7,575 nucleotides of DNA from Elusimicrobiota bacterium (GTDB lineage Bacteria; CG03; SLGR01; PWQF01). The notes beneath the pieces were generated by a model. The model ran no database searches and was not told the DNA's origin. It saw only the letters and a program-made list of their open reading frames with translations. Made by a program: the position numbers and the translations under genes. Shown here one piece after another: positions 1 through 6,199 of this stretch (position 1 is its first letter; each line of letters opens with the position of its first letter). The stretch is taken from the NCBI GenBank assembly GCA_003558145.1, contig PWMP01000106.1:1-7575 (forward strand), read 5' to 3'.

Positions 1-246
1 CAGCGTTTTGTTGAAGAAGAGGCGCCTAAGCCGTGCCTGGGCAGGGAAGAAAGATTTGCCTACAGAAGAAGAGCCGAAATGCCGGTGCTGGAGGAGAGTA
101 AGAGAAAAGGGAATTTCTGCGCTGTGGAAAAAGGTTTTTCAGAGAAGCCGGCTGTTGAAGAAGCGGACCGCTGCCTGAGATGCGCGCTGAGGCTTAGCAT
201 AACTCCTGCTCCTATGCCGCCGGAAGAGCCGAAAAAAAACTGGTGA
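1..246 (+). CDS. C-terminal end of an FAD/NAD(P)-dependent oxidoreductase (GltD/NADH-dehydrogenase-like), partial
   Basis: An open frame enters from the left edge and ends at TGA 244-246, giving the last 81 residues of a protein that begins outside the window. The fragment has a basic stretch (RRRAEMP), then KGNFCAVEKGFSE, then EEADRCLRC with Cys58 and Cys61 of the fragment. A tail of this form (an nF..VE.GfsE.. segment followed by EA.RCLRC) is what I know from the C-termini of pyridine-nucleotide/FAD oxidoreductases of the glutamate synthase small-chain type. In relatives the CxxC often leads into ferredoxin modules. Here it is followed only by a short Pro- and Lys-rich tail and the stop, so no Fe-S domain follows. 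The FAD and NAD(P) folds lie outside the window, so the substrate cannot be named. The stop overlaps the GTG start of the next gene by four bases, which suggests co-translation. Confidence 0.65.
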   Translation, partial: QRFVEEEAPKPCLGREERFAYRRRAEMPVLEESKRKGNFCAVEKGFSEKPAVEEADRCLRCALRLSITPAPMPPEEPKKNW

Positions 247-515
247 ATAAAAAAATGACGGGAAACAATAAAAAAAATGAAGCGGAGTCCCGGACTATTC
301 TGTGCCCGGGCTGCGGCAGAAAAGCCGAGGCGGAAAAGAATTATTACTGCCGCGCCTGCGGCCGCGAGCTTTATACCCCGGTAATAGAAAGCAAGTCCAG
401 TTTTAGGATTCTTATTGCGATAGTTTTGATAGCGGCATTGTTGTATGTGTTTTACCTCCTTGTTAAGGAGCCGCTTTATTACTGGCTGGACAAAATTCCG
501 CATGAACCTTATTGA
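243..515 (+). CDS. Small zinc-ribbon protein with one transmembrane helix, function unknown
   Basis: This 90-residue protein is not one I recognise by name. Residues 21-40 hold a zinc-ribbon knuckle pair, CPGCG and CRACG (Cys21, 24, 36, 39; CxxC-x11-CxxC). Residues about 54-74 form one hydrophobic helix rich in Ile, Leu and Val, followed by a short aromatic tail ending in HEPY. No signal peptide is seen, and the Lys-rich start suggests the ribbon stays in the cytoplasm and the tail faces outward. I take GTG 243 as the start because it overlaps the upstream TGA in a GTGA arrangement. A GGAAGAG at 222-228 lies rather far upstream (14 bases), so translation probably depends on coupling. ATG 255 is an alternative that leaves the ribbon intact but has no Shine-Dalgarno. 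Many unrelated bacterial proteins share this zinc-ribbon-plus-TM plan, so function cannot be inferred from it. The link with the upstream oxidoreductase is by position only. Confidence 0.7.
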   Translation: MNKKMTGNNKKNEAESRTILCPGCGRKAEAEKNYYCRACGRELYTPVIESKSSFRILIAIVLIAALLYVFYLLVKEPLYYWLDKIPHEPY

Positions 516-516
516 C

Positions 517-554
517 ACCGGGCTGTTAAATAATATGATATCGCGCAGCCCGGT
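517..554. repeat. 9-bp GC-rich inverted repeat in the gap before rpmF
   Basis: ACCGGGCTG at 517-525 is perfectly complementary to CAGCCCGGT at 546-554, with a 20-base AT-rich loop between. It starts one base after the zinc-ribbon gene's stop and about 45 bases before the rpmF promoter candidate, where a terminator for the upstream unit would be expected. Neither strand has a run of T after the stem, so it is not a textbook intrinsic terminator. It could be a 3'-end stabilising hairpin or a Rho-assisted stop. Confidence 0.45.
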
Positions 555-599
555 TGTAAAAATAAGCAGGCAGCAGGTGCGTCGGACTCTTGAAAAAAT

Positions 600-631
600 T
601 TGACATCAGGCGTGGAAATTGGTAGTAGAAT
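600..631 (+). promoter_or_regulatory. Likely sigma-70-type promoter for the rpmF-plsX-fab operon
   Basis: A perfect TTGACA -35 box lies at 600-605. Two overlapping -10 candidates follow: TAGTAG at 623-628 with an ideal 17-base spacer but a weak match, and TAGAAT at 626-631 with a 5/6 match but a 20-base spacer. The position is 53-60 bases before the rpmF start, in the only sizeable gap on this side of the operon, which supports a real promoter. I see no obvious palindromic operator over it. Confidence 0.5.
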
Positions 632-683
632 TAATTAATCAGGGCGATTTTAAGTACAAAAAAGAAGAGGAAGGTGAAAGAAA

Positions 684-863
684 ATGGCAGTACCAAAACG
701 AAGACATTCAAAAGCAAGGAAAAGAAAAAAGCTTGCCGGTAAAAAAATAAAGCTCTCCAGCTGCGGGTTCTGCCCCAGGTGCGGACAGGCGAAGATACCC
801 CACCGGGTATGTTCCGGCTGCGGCTTTTACGGTGACAAGGAAATAATAAAAAAAGAGGAATAA
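684..863 (+). CDS. rpmF: 50S ribosomal protein L32 (zinc-binding form)
   Basis: This 59-residue protein starts MAVPKRRHSKARKRKK, the characteristic L32 N-terminus, and is of usual family length. The basic N-terminal arm is known to reach into the rRNA core of the large subunit. Residues 30-46 form the zinc ribbon: Cys30 and Cys33 (CPRCG), then Cys43 and Cys46 (CSGCG), with a CxxC-x9-CxxC spacing. An extra cysteine, Cys27, precedes it. This is the C+ (zinc-binding) version; some bacteria carry a cysteine-less L32 instead. AAGGTGA at 671-677 is a good ribosome binding site six bases before the ATG. The gene is the first of the operon, downstream of the candidate promoter and 17 bases before plsX, the widespread rpmF-plsX linkage. 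The DUF177 (YceD) gene that often precedes rpmF is absent. Confidence 0.97.
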   Translation: MAVPKRRHSKARKRKKLAGKKIKLSSCGFCPRCGQAKIPHRVCSGCGFYGDKEIIKKEE

Positions 864-880
864 GACCCTTTTAAATTATT

Positions 881-1897
881 ATGACTTTAAGAATAGCTGT
901 AGATGCCCTGGGGGGTGACAAGGCTCCCTCTCCTAACATAAAAGGGGCTATTGAAGCGCTCCAGCCCGGCGGGTTGGGCGGAGTAGCCAGAAAACAGAAA
1001 GTCGAAATAATACTTGTCGGCCGCAAGGAGGAAATAAAAGAAGAAATTTCTTTCCGCGGCGCGGCAACTCTTCCCATTGAGATACAGAACGCCACCCAGG
1101 TGGTTGAGATGGAAGATTCTCCGATGGCCGCGACCCGGCTTAAGCCGGATTCATCCATTTCTGTGGGGGTTAATCTGCTCAAGGAAGGCCGTGCAGACGC
1201 GTTTATCTCCGCCGGCAATTCGGGCGCTATGATGACGGCGGCGGTTATGAACCTTGGCCGGCTTAAGGGAGTAAAAAGGCCCGCAATAGCGACAGTTTTT
1301 CCTACAGTCAAGGACCCCTGCATAATTGTTGACGTGGGAGCCAATGCCGAATGCAAACCCAGGCACCTGTTTCAGTTTGCTGCTATGGGAGAGTGTTATG
1401 TTAAATATGTTTTTAAAAAAAGAATTCCCCGCATCGGCCTTCTGAGTATGGGTCATGAGGAAGGCAAGGGTAATGCCCTGACCCGGACCGCTTACAGTCT
1501 TTTAATGGAAAGCGATATGAATTTTATAGGAAACATTGAGGGCGGGGATATAATAAAAGGCACAGCCGATGTGGTTGTATGCGACGGTTTTGTCGGTAAT
1601 GTGGTGCTTAAGTTTGGTGAAAACGCAGCCAAGCTTCTTTTTGAAATGCTTAAAAGCGAGCTGCATAAGGGTATATTAAGAAAAGCCGGCGCCAGAATTC
1701 TTAAAGGAGCTTTTGATAATATCAAAAAACAGGTTTTATACGAAGAAGTCGGAGGCGCTCCGCTGCTGGGGGTTAACGGCACCTGCATAATATGCCACGG
1801 TTCGTCCAATGCGCTGGCTATAAGAAATGCTATTAATGCGGCTGCCGAGGCTGTGGAGCAGGACTTGAACAAGCACATAGAGGAAAAACTTGGATGA
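881..1897 (+). CDS. plsX: Phosphate acyltransferase PlsX (acyl-ACP to acyl-phosphate)
   Basis: PlsX converts long-chain acyl-ACP and phosphate into acyl-phosphate, the donor used by the membrane acyltransferase PlsY to acylate glycerol-3-phosphate; the enzyme is a peripheral membrane protein. The protein has 338 residues, normal for the family. Visible family motifs are VDALGGDKAP at 7-16, SAGNSGA at 110-116, DVGAN at 151-155, an EEGKGN loop at 193-198, GNIEGGD at 217-223, CDGFVGN at 234-240, and GVNGTCIICHGSS at 297-309 near the C-terminus. ATG 881 is used because the family motif begins within the first ten residues. Its ribosome binding site is weak; the nearest purine run is inside the end of rpmF, about 20 bases away, so rpmF translation may help. 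The stop overlaps the fabH ATG by four bases (ATGA). PlsX is the operon's link from fatty acid synthesis to phospholipids. Confidence 0.97.
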   Translation: MTLRIAVDALGGDKAPSPNIKGAIEALQPGGLGGVARKQKVEIILVGRKEEIKEEISFRGAATLPIEIQNATQVVEMEDSPMAATRLKPDSSISVGVNLLKEGRADAFISAGNSGAMMTAAVMNLGRLKGVKRPAIATVFPTVKDPCIIVDVGANAECKPRHLFQFAAMGECYVKYVFKKRIPRIGLLSMGHEEGKGNALTRTAYSLLMESDMNFIGNIEGGDIIKGTADVVVCDGFVGNVVLKFGENAAKLLFEMLKSELHKGILRKAGARILKGAFDNIKKQVLYEEVGGAPLLGVNGTCIICHGSSNALAIRNAINAAAEAVEQDLNKHIEEKLG

Positions 1898-2874
1898 ATA
1901 GAGTAAAGATAACCGGAACGGGTTCCTTCCTGCCCGAAAAAATTCTAACTAACAGTCAGCTTGAAAAAATGGTTGAGACCTCGGATGAGTGGATAACCAA
2001 AAGAACCGGCATAAAGCAAAGGCGTATAGCCGCTGACGGGGAAGCGACCAGCGACCTGGGATTCAGGGCTTCCCGGCAAGCTGTCAGCGCAGCCGGTATA
2101 GATGTTCAGGATATTGACCTTATAATATGCGCAACGATTACGCCTGATATGGTTTTTCCGGCAACCGCCTGCCTGATACAGGATAAACTTGGGATAAAAG
2201 AAGCGGCTGCCTTTGACGTGGAAGCGGCCTGTACCGGATTTATTTCCGCTCTTGCCGCCGCGGAAGGAATGCTTTTAACGGGCAATTACCGCAACGCCCT
2301 TGTAGTGGCAAGTGAAATTCTGTCCCGGGTAACGGACTGGGAGGACCGTTCCACTTGCGTTCTTTTCGGGGACGGAGCCGGGGCGGCTGTGCTGTCACCC
2401 GGCACCGGCGAAAGCGGGATACTTTCAACCCATCTCGGGGCTTCCGGCGCCTATTCGGACCTTCTTTATCTACCTGCAGGAGGATCGCTTAATCCCGCTT
2501 CACACGAAACCGTGGACAACAGGCTGCACTATATGCGGATGGAAGGCAACAAGGTGTTTAAAATCGCCGTGCAAAAAATGGCTGAAGGATCGCATTCCTC
2601 ACTGGAAAAAGCCGGACTGGGAATAGAGGACCTGAAAATTGTGGTTCCCCATCAGGCTAACCTGAGGATAATAAAGGCCCTTGCAAAAAAGCTTGACCTT
2701 GATATGGAAAAGATTTATGTGAATATAGTTAAGTACGGTAATATGTCAGCCGCCACAACCGCGGTGGGGCTTGATGAAATTATAAGGAAAGGCCTTGCTT
2801 CGGAAGGCGACATAATCCAGCTTGTAGCCTTCGGGGGAGGGCTTACCTGGGGCGCGGCTACTGTGAGGCTGTAA
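1894..2874 (+). CDS. fabH: Beta-ketoacyl-ACP synthase III (FabH)
   Basis: FabH starts type II fatty acid synthesis by condensing an acyl-CoA primer, usually acetyl-CoA, with malonyl-ACP. The 326-residue length and thiolase fold are typical. The catalytic triad is visible: Cys113 in VEAACTGF, His253 in VPHQAN, and Asn283 in YGNMSAAT. Also present are the N-terminal TSDEWITKRTGI segment (29-40), LFGDGAGAAVL (157-167), and the C-terminal AFGGGLTWGAA. The YGN loop has Met284 where Thr is more common. Whether the primer is straight or branched cannot be read from sequence by eye. AGAGGA at 1879-1884 lies nine bases before the ATG, inside the end of plsX, and the start overlaps the plsX stop by four bases, so translation is probably coupled. 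It is followed directly by fabD, with a one-base overlap (TAATG). Confidence 0.97.
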   Translation: MNRVKITGTGSFLPEKILTNSQLEKMVETSDEWITKRTGIKQRRIAADGEATSDLGFRASRQAVSAAGIDVQDIDLIICATITPDMVFPATACLIQDKLGIKEAAAFDVEAACTGFISALAAAEGMLLTGNYRNALVVASEILSRVTDWEDRSTCVLFGDGAGAAVLSPGTGESGILSTHLGASGAYSDLLYLPAGGSLNPASHETVDNRLHYMRMEGNKVFKIAVQKMAEGSHSSLEKAGLGIEDLKIVVPHQANLRIIKALAKKLDLDMEKIYVNIVKYGNMSAATTAVGLDEIIRKGLASEGDIIQLVAFGGGLTWGAATVRL

Positions 2875-3794
2875 TGAGTGAAAAATGTTTTATTTTCCCC
2901 GGACAGGGGAGCCAGAAGGCCGGCATGGGAAAAGAGTTTTACGAAAAAAACGAAAACGCCCGGCGAATTTGGAAAAAGGCTGAAGAAATACTCGGTACGG
3001 AACTGAAAAGAACAGTTTTTGAAGGTCCTGAAGAAAAGCTTAAGCAAACAGCGGTTACACAACCGGCCGTTTATGTGACCGAGATCGTAATATTAAACGC
3101 TCTTATTGAAGCGGGTATAAAGCCCTCCGCCGCCGCAGGTCACAGCCTTGGAGAATATGCCGCCGCGGCCGCTTCCGGCGCCGTGAACTGGCAGACCGGC
3201 CTGGAGCTGGTAAGAGAGAGGGCTCGTATCTTTGAAAAGGAATCCGCCCTCAAACCCGGAGGAATGATAGCGGCTATAGGTATTGACGCCCGGGAACTTT
3301 CAGAACTTCTGGCCACGTTTAACGGAACAGCGGAAATAGTTAATTATAACTGTCCCGGCCAGCTTGTTTTGAGCGCGGATAAAAATATTTTAGCGGATGT
3401 TCTGAAAGCCGTATCCGAAAAAGCAAAAATGGCCGTAGAGCTTGAAGTCAGCGGGGCTTTCCATTCATCCCTTATGAATGACGCCGCGCTTGAAATGAAA
3501 GAGGTAATAATGTCGGCGGATATTTCTGATCCTCAGATTCCTTTTTATGTTAACTGCACCGGCACTCGCGCCGATAATGCTCAGCAGGTCAGCCAGGCCC
3601 TTAGCAGGCAGGTAAACTCCCCGGTCAGGTGGATAGATACAATTGAAAACATAAAAAAGGATTTCCCCGAAGCTGTCTTTTTTGAAGCAGGCCCAGGTAA
3701 TGTGCTTAAGGGCTTGCTGAGAAGGATAGACAGGGGGCTGCAGGTTAAAAGCGTGTCTGAGCCGCAGGATATCGAAAGGGAGATTCAGTCATGA
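2874..3794 (+). CDS. fabD: Malonyl-CoA:ACP transacylase (FabD)
   Basis: FabD moves malonate from CoA to the phosphopantetheine arm of ACP, supplying extender units to FabH and FabF. The 306-residue protein is of normal size. It shows FPGQGSQ at 8-14 (Gln11 in the oxyanion hole), the nucleophile Ser91 in GHSLGE, the partner His197 in SGAFHSSLM, and the SPVRW segment (249-253) with the nearby Gln246. The arginine that binds the malonyl carboxylate should be Arg116 in LVRERARIF; the usual RG there is RA, a minor change. The start overlaps the fabH stop by one base, and GAGG at 2865-2868 provides a ribosome binding site five bases ahead. The stop overlaps the fabG ATG by four bases. Malonyl specificity is inferred from family and operon position. 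Confidence 0.97.
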   Translation: MSEKCFIFPGQGSQKAGMGKEFYEKNENARRIWKKAEEILGTELKRTVFEGPEEKLKQTAVTQPAVYVTEIVILNALIEAGIKPSAAAGHSLGEYAAAAASGAVNWQTGLELVRERARIFEKESALKPGGMIAAIGIDARELSELLATFNGTAEIVNYNCPGQLVLSADKNILADVLKAVSEKAKMAVELEVSGAFHSSLMNDAALEMKEVIMSADISDPQIPFYVNCTGTRADNAQQVSQALSRQVNSPVRWIDTIENIKKDFPEAVFFEAGPGNVLKGLLRRIDRGLQVKSVSEPQDIEREIQS

Positions 3795-4516
3795 ACGATA
3801 AAAAAACAGCCGTTGTAACCGGCGGAGCTATGGGAATAGGAAAAGCGATTTCCGAAAGGCTTAAAAAAGCCGGCTGCAATATTGTCATAATAGATGTTGA
3901 TGAGGAAAAAGCCTCGTCCGCTGCCGCTCAGCTGGGAGCTTCGTACCATATATGCGATGTCAGTAATCCCGCTAAGGTAAACGAAACAGTAGATAAAATT
4001 ATTGAAAATAACGGCAAAATAGATATACTTATCAACAATGCCGGGATAACTTCCGACGCTCTCTTAATGAGAATGAAGGAAAATGACTGGGACCGCGTAA
4101 TAGACATTAACCTGAAGGGTGTTTTTAATTTTATAAGCGCGGTCTTAAAGAAATCAATGATGAGACAAAGAAGCGGCACCATAGTTAACATAGCTTCTAT
4201 AGTCGGTATTACAGGAAATCCGGGTCAGGCCAATTACTCGGCTTCAAAAGCCGGAGTAATAGCCCTTACAAAGACGGCGGCAAAAGAATCCGCCTCCCGC
4301 GGAATAAGAGTAAACGCGGTTGCACCGGGTTTTATAGAAACAAGAATGACTTCAGAACTTCCTGACAAAGTCAAGGAAGAGTTTTTGAGGAATATACCCA
4401 TGAATAGAATGGGTACGGGAGAGGAAGTAGCTGCTGCGGATGAATTTCTGGCGCTTGAAAAATCGTCATATATAACAGGCCAGGTAATCATACTTGACGG
4501 CGGGATGGTAATGTAA
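3791..4516 (+). CDS. fabG: 3-oxoacyl-ACP reductase FabG, short-chain dehydrogenase
   Basis: FabG reduces 3-ketoacyl-ACP to 3-hydroxyacyl-ACP after each condensation. The 241-residue protein has the classical short-chain dehydrogenase layout: cofactor loop TGGAMGIG (10-17), INNAG (81-85), Asn107, Ser136, Tyr149 and Lys153 (YSASK), then VAPGFIET (177-184) and the ITGQVIILDGG end. Two cofactor-site features are unusual for FabG: the Arg that usually precedes GIG is Met14, and the second strand ends in Asp35 (VIIDVDEE). In this superfamily an acid at that point and no nearby Arg normally favour NADH over NADPH. This is inference, not shown. The start overlaps the fabD stop by four bases (ATGA) and has GGGAG at 3778-3782 with an eight-base spacer. 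Position between fabD and acpP strongly supports FabG over another dehydrogenase of the same fold. Confidence 0.94.
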   Translation: MNDKKTAVVTGGAMGIGKAISERLKKAGCNIVIIDVDEEKASSAAAQLGASYHICDVSNPAKVNETVDKIIENNGKIDILINNAGITSDALLMRMKENDWDRVIDINLKGVFNFISAVLKKSMMRQRSGTIVNIASIVGITGNPGQANYSASKAGVIALTKTAAKESASRGIRVNAVAPGFIETRMTSELPDKVKEEFLRNIPMNRMGTGEEVAAADEFLALEKSSYITGQVIILDGGMVM

Positions 4517-4525
4517 ATTTATAAT
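4494..4525 (+). promoter_or_regulatory. Possible internal promoter for acpP
   Basis: A perfect TATAAT at 4520-4525 sits 26 bases before the acpP ATG, just after the fabG stop. The best -35 is TTGACG at 4494-4499, inside the end of fabG, but its spacer is 20 bases, longer than ideal. An internal promoter for acpP would fit the high ACP level cells need. The -35 overlaps codons for the conserved ILDGG end of FabG, so chance similarity is possible. Confidence 0.3.
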
Positions 4526-4535
4526 AGTACAGGAA

Positions 4536-4544
4536 TAAGGAGGA
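4536..4544 (+). promoter_or_regulatory. Strong Shine-Dalgarno of acpP
   Basis: TAAGGAGGA lies eight bases before the acpP ATG. It is the closest match to the anti-Shine-Dalgarno complement in the window, and stronger than the sites of plsX, fabH, fabD or fabF. It fixes ATG 4552 as the acpP start and suggests high translation relative to the neighbours. Confidence 0.8.
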
Positions 4545-4551
4545 AAGAAAA

Positions 4552-4791
4552 ATGTCATCAGTCGAAGAAAGAGTAAAGGAAATTATCGCGGAAGAACTCG
4601 GTGTTGACCAGAGTGAAGTTACGGAAGAAGCGTCATTTTTAAACGATCTCGGCGCCGATTCTCTTGACACCGTAGAAATAGTTATGAGGCTTGAAGAGGA
4701 ATTTGACCAGGAAATCCCGGACGAAGAAGCGGAAAAACTGGATACAGTCGGAAAAGCTATAGACTATATAAAAGAAAAAATAGGAAGTTAA
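4552..4791 (+). CDS. acpP: Acyl carrier protein
   Basis: ACP carries the growing acyl chain on a 4'-phosphopantetheine arm and is the shared partner of FabD, FabH, FabG, FabF and PlsX in this operon. The 79-residue protein is small and highly acidic, as expected. The arm attaches to Ser37 in the motif GADSLDTVE (34-42). Helix I (about 3-16), helix II (37-51, with the acidic EIVMRLEEEF face), and a C-terminal helix (about 66-77) can be placed by comparison with the family. The start is set by a strong ribosome binding site. Unlike the overlapped genes before it, acpP is separated by 35 bases from fabG and 94 from fabF, leaving room for its own promoter and a downstream hairpin. No holo-ACP synthase gene is in the window. 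Confidence 0.98.
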   Translation: MSSVEERVKEIIAEELGVDQSEVTEEASFLNDLGADSLDTVEIVMRLEEEFDQEIPDEEAEKLDTVGKAIDYIKEKIGS

Positions 4792-4802
4792 TTAATACTT
4801 CA

Positions 4803-4859
4803 CAAAGGCCCCGGATAAACGTTCCGGGCAGGTTTTGCCCCGGAACCCGGGAGCTTTTG
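4803..4859 (+). terminator. Long bulged hairpin between acpP and fabF, possible attenuator
   Basis: An outer stem pairs 4803-4814 with 4847-4859: 12 pairs including one G-U, with A4852 bulged out. Directly inside, an uninterrupted 8-bp stem pairs GTTCCGGG (4821-4828) with CCCGGAAC (4839-4846), leaving a 10-base loop and a six-base bulge (4815-4820) on the left side only. The outer stem pairs an AAA run with a TTTT run, as in intrinsic terminators, but four T followed by GAAAT is a short tract. I read it as a partial terminator or a stabilising 3' end that would leave acpP mRNA in excess over fabF. Four alternating CCCGG/CCGGG copies also allow a competing two-hairpin fold (4810-4814 with 4824-4828; 4839-4843 with 4847-4851). 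It ends 15 bases before the fabF ribosome binding site. Confidence 0.55.
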
Positions 4860-4885
4860 AAATAAAGCAAAACGGAGAATAAAAT

Positions 4886-6130
4886 ATGACTAAACGGAGA
4901 GTTGTTGTAACCGGTATAGGAGCTCTTACGCCAATCGGTTTCACTGTTGATAAATTTTGGAATTCACTTATTGAAGGTGAAAACGGCGTGGGACAGATTA
5001 CAAAATTTGACGCATCGGAATATACAACTACAATTGCGGCCGAGATAAGGGGCTTTGATGCGGCGGATTTCGGAATAGACCCGAAAAAAGCCAAGCGCCT
5101 TGATATTTTCATTCTCTATGCTTTAGCTGCCTGCCGGGAAGCTTTCCGCATGAGCGGTATTGAAACGGAAAAAGAAGATCCATTCCGTATGGGCGTGCTT
5201 GTAGGCAGCGGAATAGGCGGGCTGCAGCTTATCGAAAAGGAAAAAACAAAGCTGATTGAAAAAGGACCCAGGAGGGTAAGCCCTTTTCTTATCCCCGGAA
5301 TGATAATTGATATGGTTGCCGGTGAGGTTGCTATGCAATACGGGTTCATGGGCCTTAATTACGGAATTGTCAGCGCCTGCGCTTCCAGCGCGCATGCAAT
5401 AGGAGATGCGCTGCGTATGATACAGGTCGATGATGCCGATGTCATTATAACCGGAGGCAGCGAGGCGTCCGTGACCAAACTCGGCCTTGCAGGTTTCTGC
5501 TCGGCTAAGGCCCTTTCGAAGCGCAATGATGACCCTGAGAGAGCGTCCCGGCCTTTTGACGCGGGAAGAGACGGTTTTGTAATGGGTGAAGGAGCCGGTT
5601 TTCTTGTTCTTGAGGAGCTCGAACATGCTAAAAAACGCGGAGCCGATATACTGGCTGAGCTTAAAGGCTACGGCGCTACCGCCGACGCTTATCATATGAC
5701 CGCCCCCCACCCCGAGGGGCTTGGCGGAATAGCGGCGATGAAAAGGGCTATGGAGGACGGGGGAGTTAATCCTGCGGACATAGATTACATAAACGCTCAC
5801 GGAACCTCAACAGAACTTAACGATAAAATAGAAACTATGGTTATAAAAAAGGTTCTCGGAGAAAGGGCCGGAGATATACCCGTATCCTCAACCAAATCAA
5901 TGACAGGACATCTTCTCGGAGCCGCGGGCGCTGTGGAATCGATAGCATTAATAAAATCAATAAAAGAAGGAATAGTTCATCCTACTATAAATTACGAGAA
6001 TCCTGACCCCGAATGTGATCTGGACTATGTTCCAAACCAGGCGCGGGAGCACAAAGTCCGAGCCGCTCTTACAAATTCTCTGGGTTTCGGAGGGCACAAC
6101 GCTACCCTTTTGTTCTCAGAATTTAAGTGA
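4886..6130 (+). CDS. fabF: Beta-ketoacyl-ACP synthase II (FabF)
   Basis: FabF elongates acyl-ACP by two carbons using malonyl-ACP, with release of CO2. The 414-residue length and start (RRVVVTGIGALTPIG) are typical. The active site is complete: Cys165 in VSACASSAHAIG, His305 in INAHGTST, Lys337 in STKSMTGH, and His342 in the same motif. The gatekeeper loop SLGFGGHN (398-405) is present near the C-terminus. The Cys-His-His set identifies the elongating class, unlike the Cys-His-Asn of FabH. GGAGA at 4874-4878 with a seven-base spacer supports ATG 4886. The gene follows acpP after a hairpin-containing gap and precedes rnc by 69 bases. The usual acpP-fabF order supports FabF rather than FabB. 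Confidence 0.97.
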   Translation: MTKRRVVVTGIGALTPIGFTVDKFWNSLIEGENGVGQITKFDASEYTTTIAAEIRGFDAADFGIDPKKAKRLDIFILYALAACREAFRMSGIETEKEDPFRMGVLVGSGIGGLQLIEKEKTKLIEKGPRRVSPFLIPGMIIDMVAGEVAMQYGFMGLNYGIVSACASSAHAIGDALRMIQVDDADVIITGGSEASVTKLGLAGFCSAKALSKRNDDPERASRPFDAGRDGFVMGEGAGFLVLEELEHAKKRGADILAELKGYGATADAYHMTAPHPEGLGGIAAMKRAMEDGGVNPADIDYINAHGTSTELNDKIETMVIKKVLGERAGDIPVSSTKSMTGHLLGAAGAVESIALIKSIKEGIVHPTINYENPDPECDLDYVPNQAREHKVRAALTNSLGFGGHNATLLFSEFK

Positions 6131-6199
6131 TTCAAGTAAACTGTCTTTCTCTTTAAAAAGCGGTTATGCCGCCGGAATATACCTGGATCCTTTGAACTT

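Noticed and set aside
60..518. A 152-residue open frame on the minus strand across the first two genes
   Set aside because: It is antisense to the oxidoreductase tail and the zinc-ribbon gene, both of which show family motifs. The Ser/Leu/Phe-rich translation looks like complement of Glu/Lys-rich coding sequence.
502..603. A 33-codon frame starting at ATG 502 and overlapping the end of the zinc-ribbon gene
   Set aside because: It has no ribosome binding site, no recognised motif, and ends in the candidate -35 box. It could be a remnant or chance frame, and I cannot support it as a gene.
1531..1551. PlsX GNIEGGD with Gly where some homologues have Arg
   Set aside because: This position varies among PlsX proteins (E. 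coli has a different residue there), so it is not evidence of a defect.
5123..5800. A 225-residue open frame on the minus strand inside fabF
   Set aside because: It lies wholly antisense to a clear FabF with an intact active site. The translation shows no recognisable motif or ribosome binding site, and it is explained by codon bias of the + strand gene.
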